From Sphingomonas swuensis (lineage in GTDB: Bacteria > Pseudomonadota > Alphaproteobacteria > Sphingomonadales > Sphingomonadaceae): a stretch of 64,000 nt of DNA. Within the stretch, counting starts at the first letter, position 1. Each line of letters opens with the position of its first letter. Under the pieces are notes generated by a model. That model had not been told where the DNA came from, searched no databases, and saw nothing but the letters and a program-made list of their open reading frames with translations. The stretch is taken from NCBI RefSeq assembly GCF_039538045.1, contig NZ_BAABBQ010000001.1:952001-1016000 (forward strand), read 5' to 3'. Of the stretch, positions 63,470 to 64,000 are shown one piece after another. Both the position numbers and the translations under genes were made by a program.

Positions 63470-64000
63470 TCAGAGGGTGCGCGCCCGCTCTTCGACCTCG
63501 AACACCTCGAGATTGTCGCCTGCCTTGATATCGTTGGTGTCGGCCAGGAGCACGCCGCACTCGAGGCCGGCGATGACCTGCGCCACGTCGTCCTTGAACC
63601 GCCTGAGCGAGGCGATGGTCGTCTTGGAGACGATGACATCCTCGCGGGTGAGGCGGGCGTGGAGACCCTTGCGGATCGCGCCTTCGAGCACCAGCAGACC
63701 GGCGGCCTTGTCGCGCTTGCCGGCCGGGAAGACTTCTTGGACCCGCGCACGGCCGACGACCGTCTCGATGATCTCGGGACCAAGCTCGCCCGCCATCGCA
63801 CCCTTGGCCCAGTCGGTCAGGTGATAGATGACGTCATAGTAGCGAAGCTCGGTCTTGTTCCGCGCCGCGACCTCGCGCGCCTTGGCGTTCGGACGGACGT
63901 TGAAGCCGATGATCGGCGCGCCGGTGGCCGAGGCCAAAGTGACGTCGCTCTCGGTGATCGCGCCGACCCCCGAGTTGAGGATGCGGACCTTGATCTCGTC
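63470..64000 (-). CDS. infB: Translation initiation factor IF-2, C-terminal part (partial)
   Basis: The window holds the last 176 residues of IF-2; the 5' part lies beyond base 64000. Features: SVGAPIIGFNVRPN-like sequence (ATGAPIIGFNVRPNAKAR), YDVIYHLTDWAKGAM, FPAGKRDKAAGLLVLEG and the terminal C2 domain region LTREDVIVSKTTIASLRRFKDDV ending near EVFEVEER. It binds initiator tRNA and GTP on the ribosome. It begins the leftward rbfA-GNAT run. Confidence 0.95.
   Translation of the reverse strand, partial: DEIKVRILNSGVGAITESDVTLASATGAPIIGFNVRPNAKAREVAARNKTELRYYDVIYHLTDWAKGAMAGELGPEIIETVVGRARVQEVFPAGKRDKAAGLLVLEGAIRKGLHARLTREDVIVSKTTIASLRRFKDDVAQVIAGLECGVLLADTNDIKAGDNLEVFEVEERARTL

Overview
The window looks like chromosome from a sphingomonad-type alphaproteobacterium. 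The evidence is the very high GC on the right, the split infB-rbfA / truB-rpsO-pnp arrangement, an NDUFS4-like complex I subunit, a PrsK/PrsR (PEP-CTERM/exosortase) regulator pair, DUF4893 and DUF2171 proteins, and C-terminal motifs familiar from sphingomonads. No rRNA or CRISPR array was seen. Two tRNA genes are present: tRNA-Glu(CTC) at 21438-21513 and tRNA-Ala(CGC) at 53493-53568.

Region 1 (1-21.4 kb) reads as an accessory segment or genomic island. Its GC is visibly lower than the rest, it holds gene wreckage and short repeated intergenic sequence, and it ends at a tyrosine recombinase lying directly against the 3' end of tRNA-Glu. It carries: (a) a five-gene leftward membrane/envelope operon (MscS channel, ZIP-like protein, DUF2254, L,D-transpeptidase, DUF202) divergent from a voltage-gated channel with an altered selectivity filter; (b) an HWE histidine kinase; (c) an oxygen-response divergon, with a leftward operon of alternative oxidase, receiver protein, truncated haemoglobin and DUF1971 facing a rightward fixL-fixJ pair whose FixL keeps the haem-PAS histidine and arginine; (d) a secreted amidohydrolase fused to an NTF2/SnoaL-like domain; (e) a TerY-P triad (VWA protein, PP2C phosphatase, kinase) whose kinase has an unusual tail of HhH, transmembrane segment, two SH3-like domains and a TonB C-terminal domain; (f) two gene stumps, an SH3/PBCV-adaptor protein and an adenine methyltransferase, truncated head-to-head at a shared breakpoint near 18.88 kb.

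Region 2 (21.5-53.6 kb) is core-like, GC-rich sequence: wecB-type epimerase, NDUFS4-like protein, hrpB, LRR protein, secreted lipase-like hydrolase, alcohol dehydrogenase, an orphan ExbD, polyprenyl synthase, a hybrid kinase, an OmpR/EnvZ-type pair, glyoxalase, an ABC-F protein, TraB/GumN protein, a phosphate module (Nudix-DUF47-PiT) preceded by a good Pho-box match, M48 protease, PrsR/PrsK, M20 amidohydrolase, DUF4893 lipoprotein, hydroxybutyrate dehydrogenase, a neutral zinc metallopeptidase, an MDR oxidoreductase and a DUF2171 protein. Palindromic REP-like sequences are scattered between genes and in one case inside a gene.

Region 3 (53.7-64 kb) holds a haem-oxygenase-like di-iron protein with a methyltransferase, a DUF4118 histidine kinase, and the translation/RNA cluster pnp, rpsO, truB, then tdk, a small KGG protein, a GNAT acetyltransferase, rbfA and the C-terminal part of infB, which runs off the right edge.

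Two pairs of convergent genes overlap through low-complexity tails (uup/TraB and the 60.6 kb membrane gene/tdk). Start codons were chosen from Shine-Dalgarno spacing and family length; several are GTG or TTG. All functional names come from recognising motifs by eye and were not confirmed by database search.
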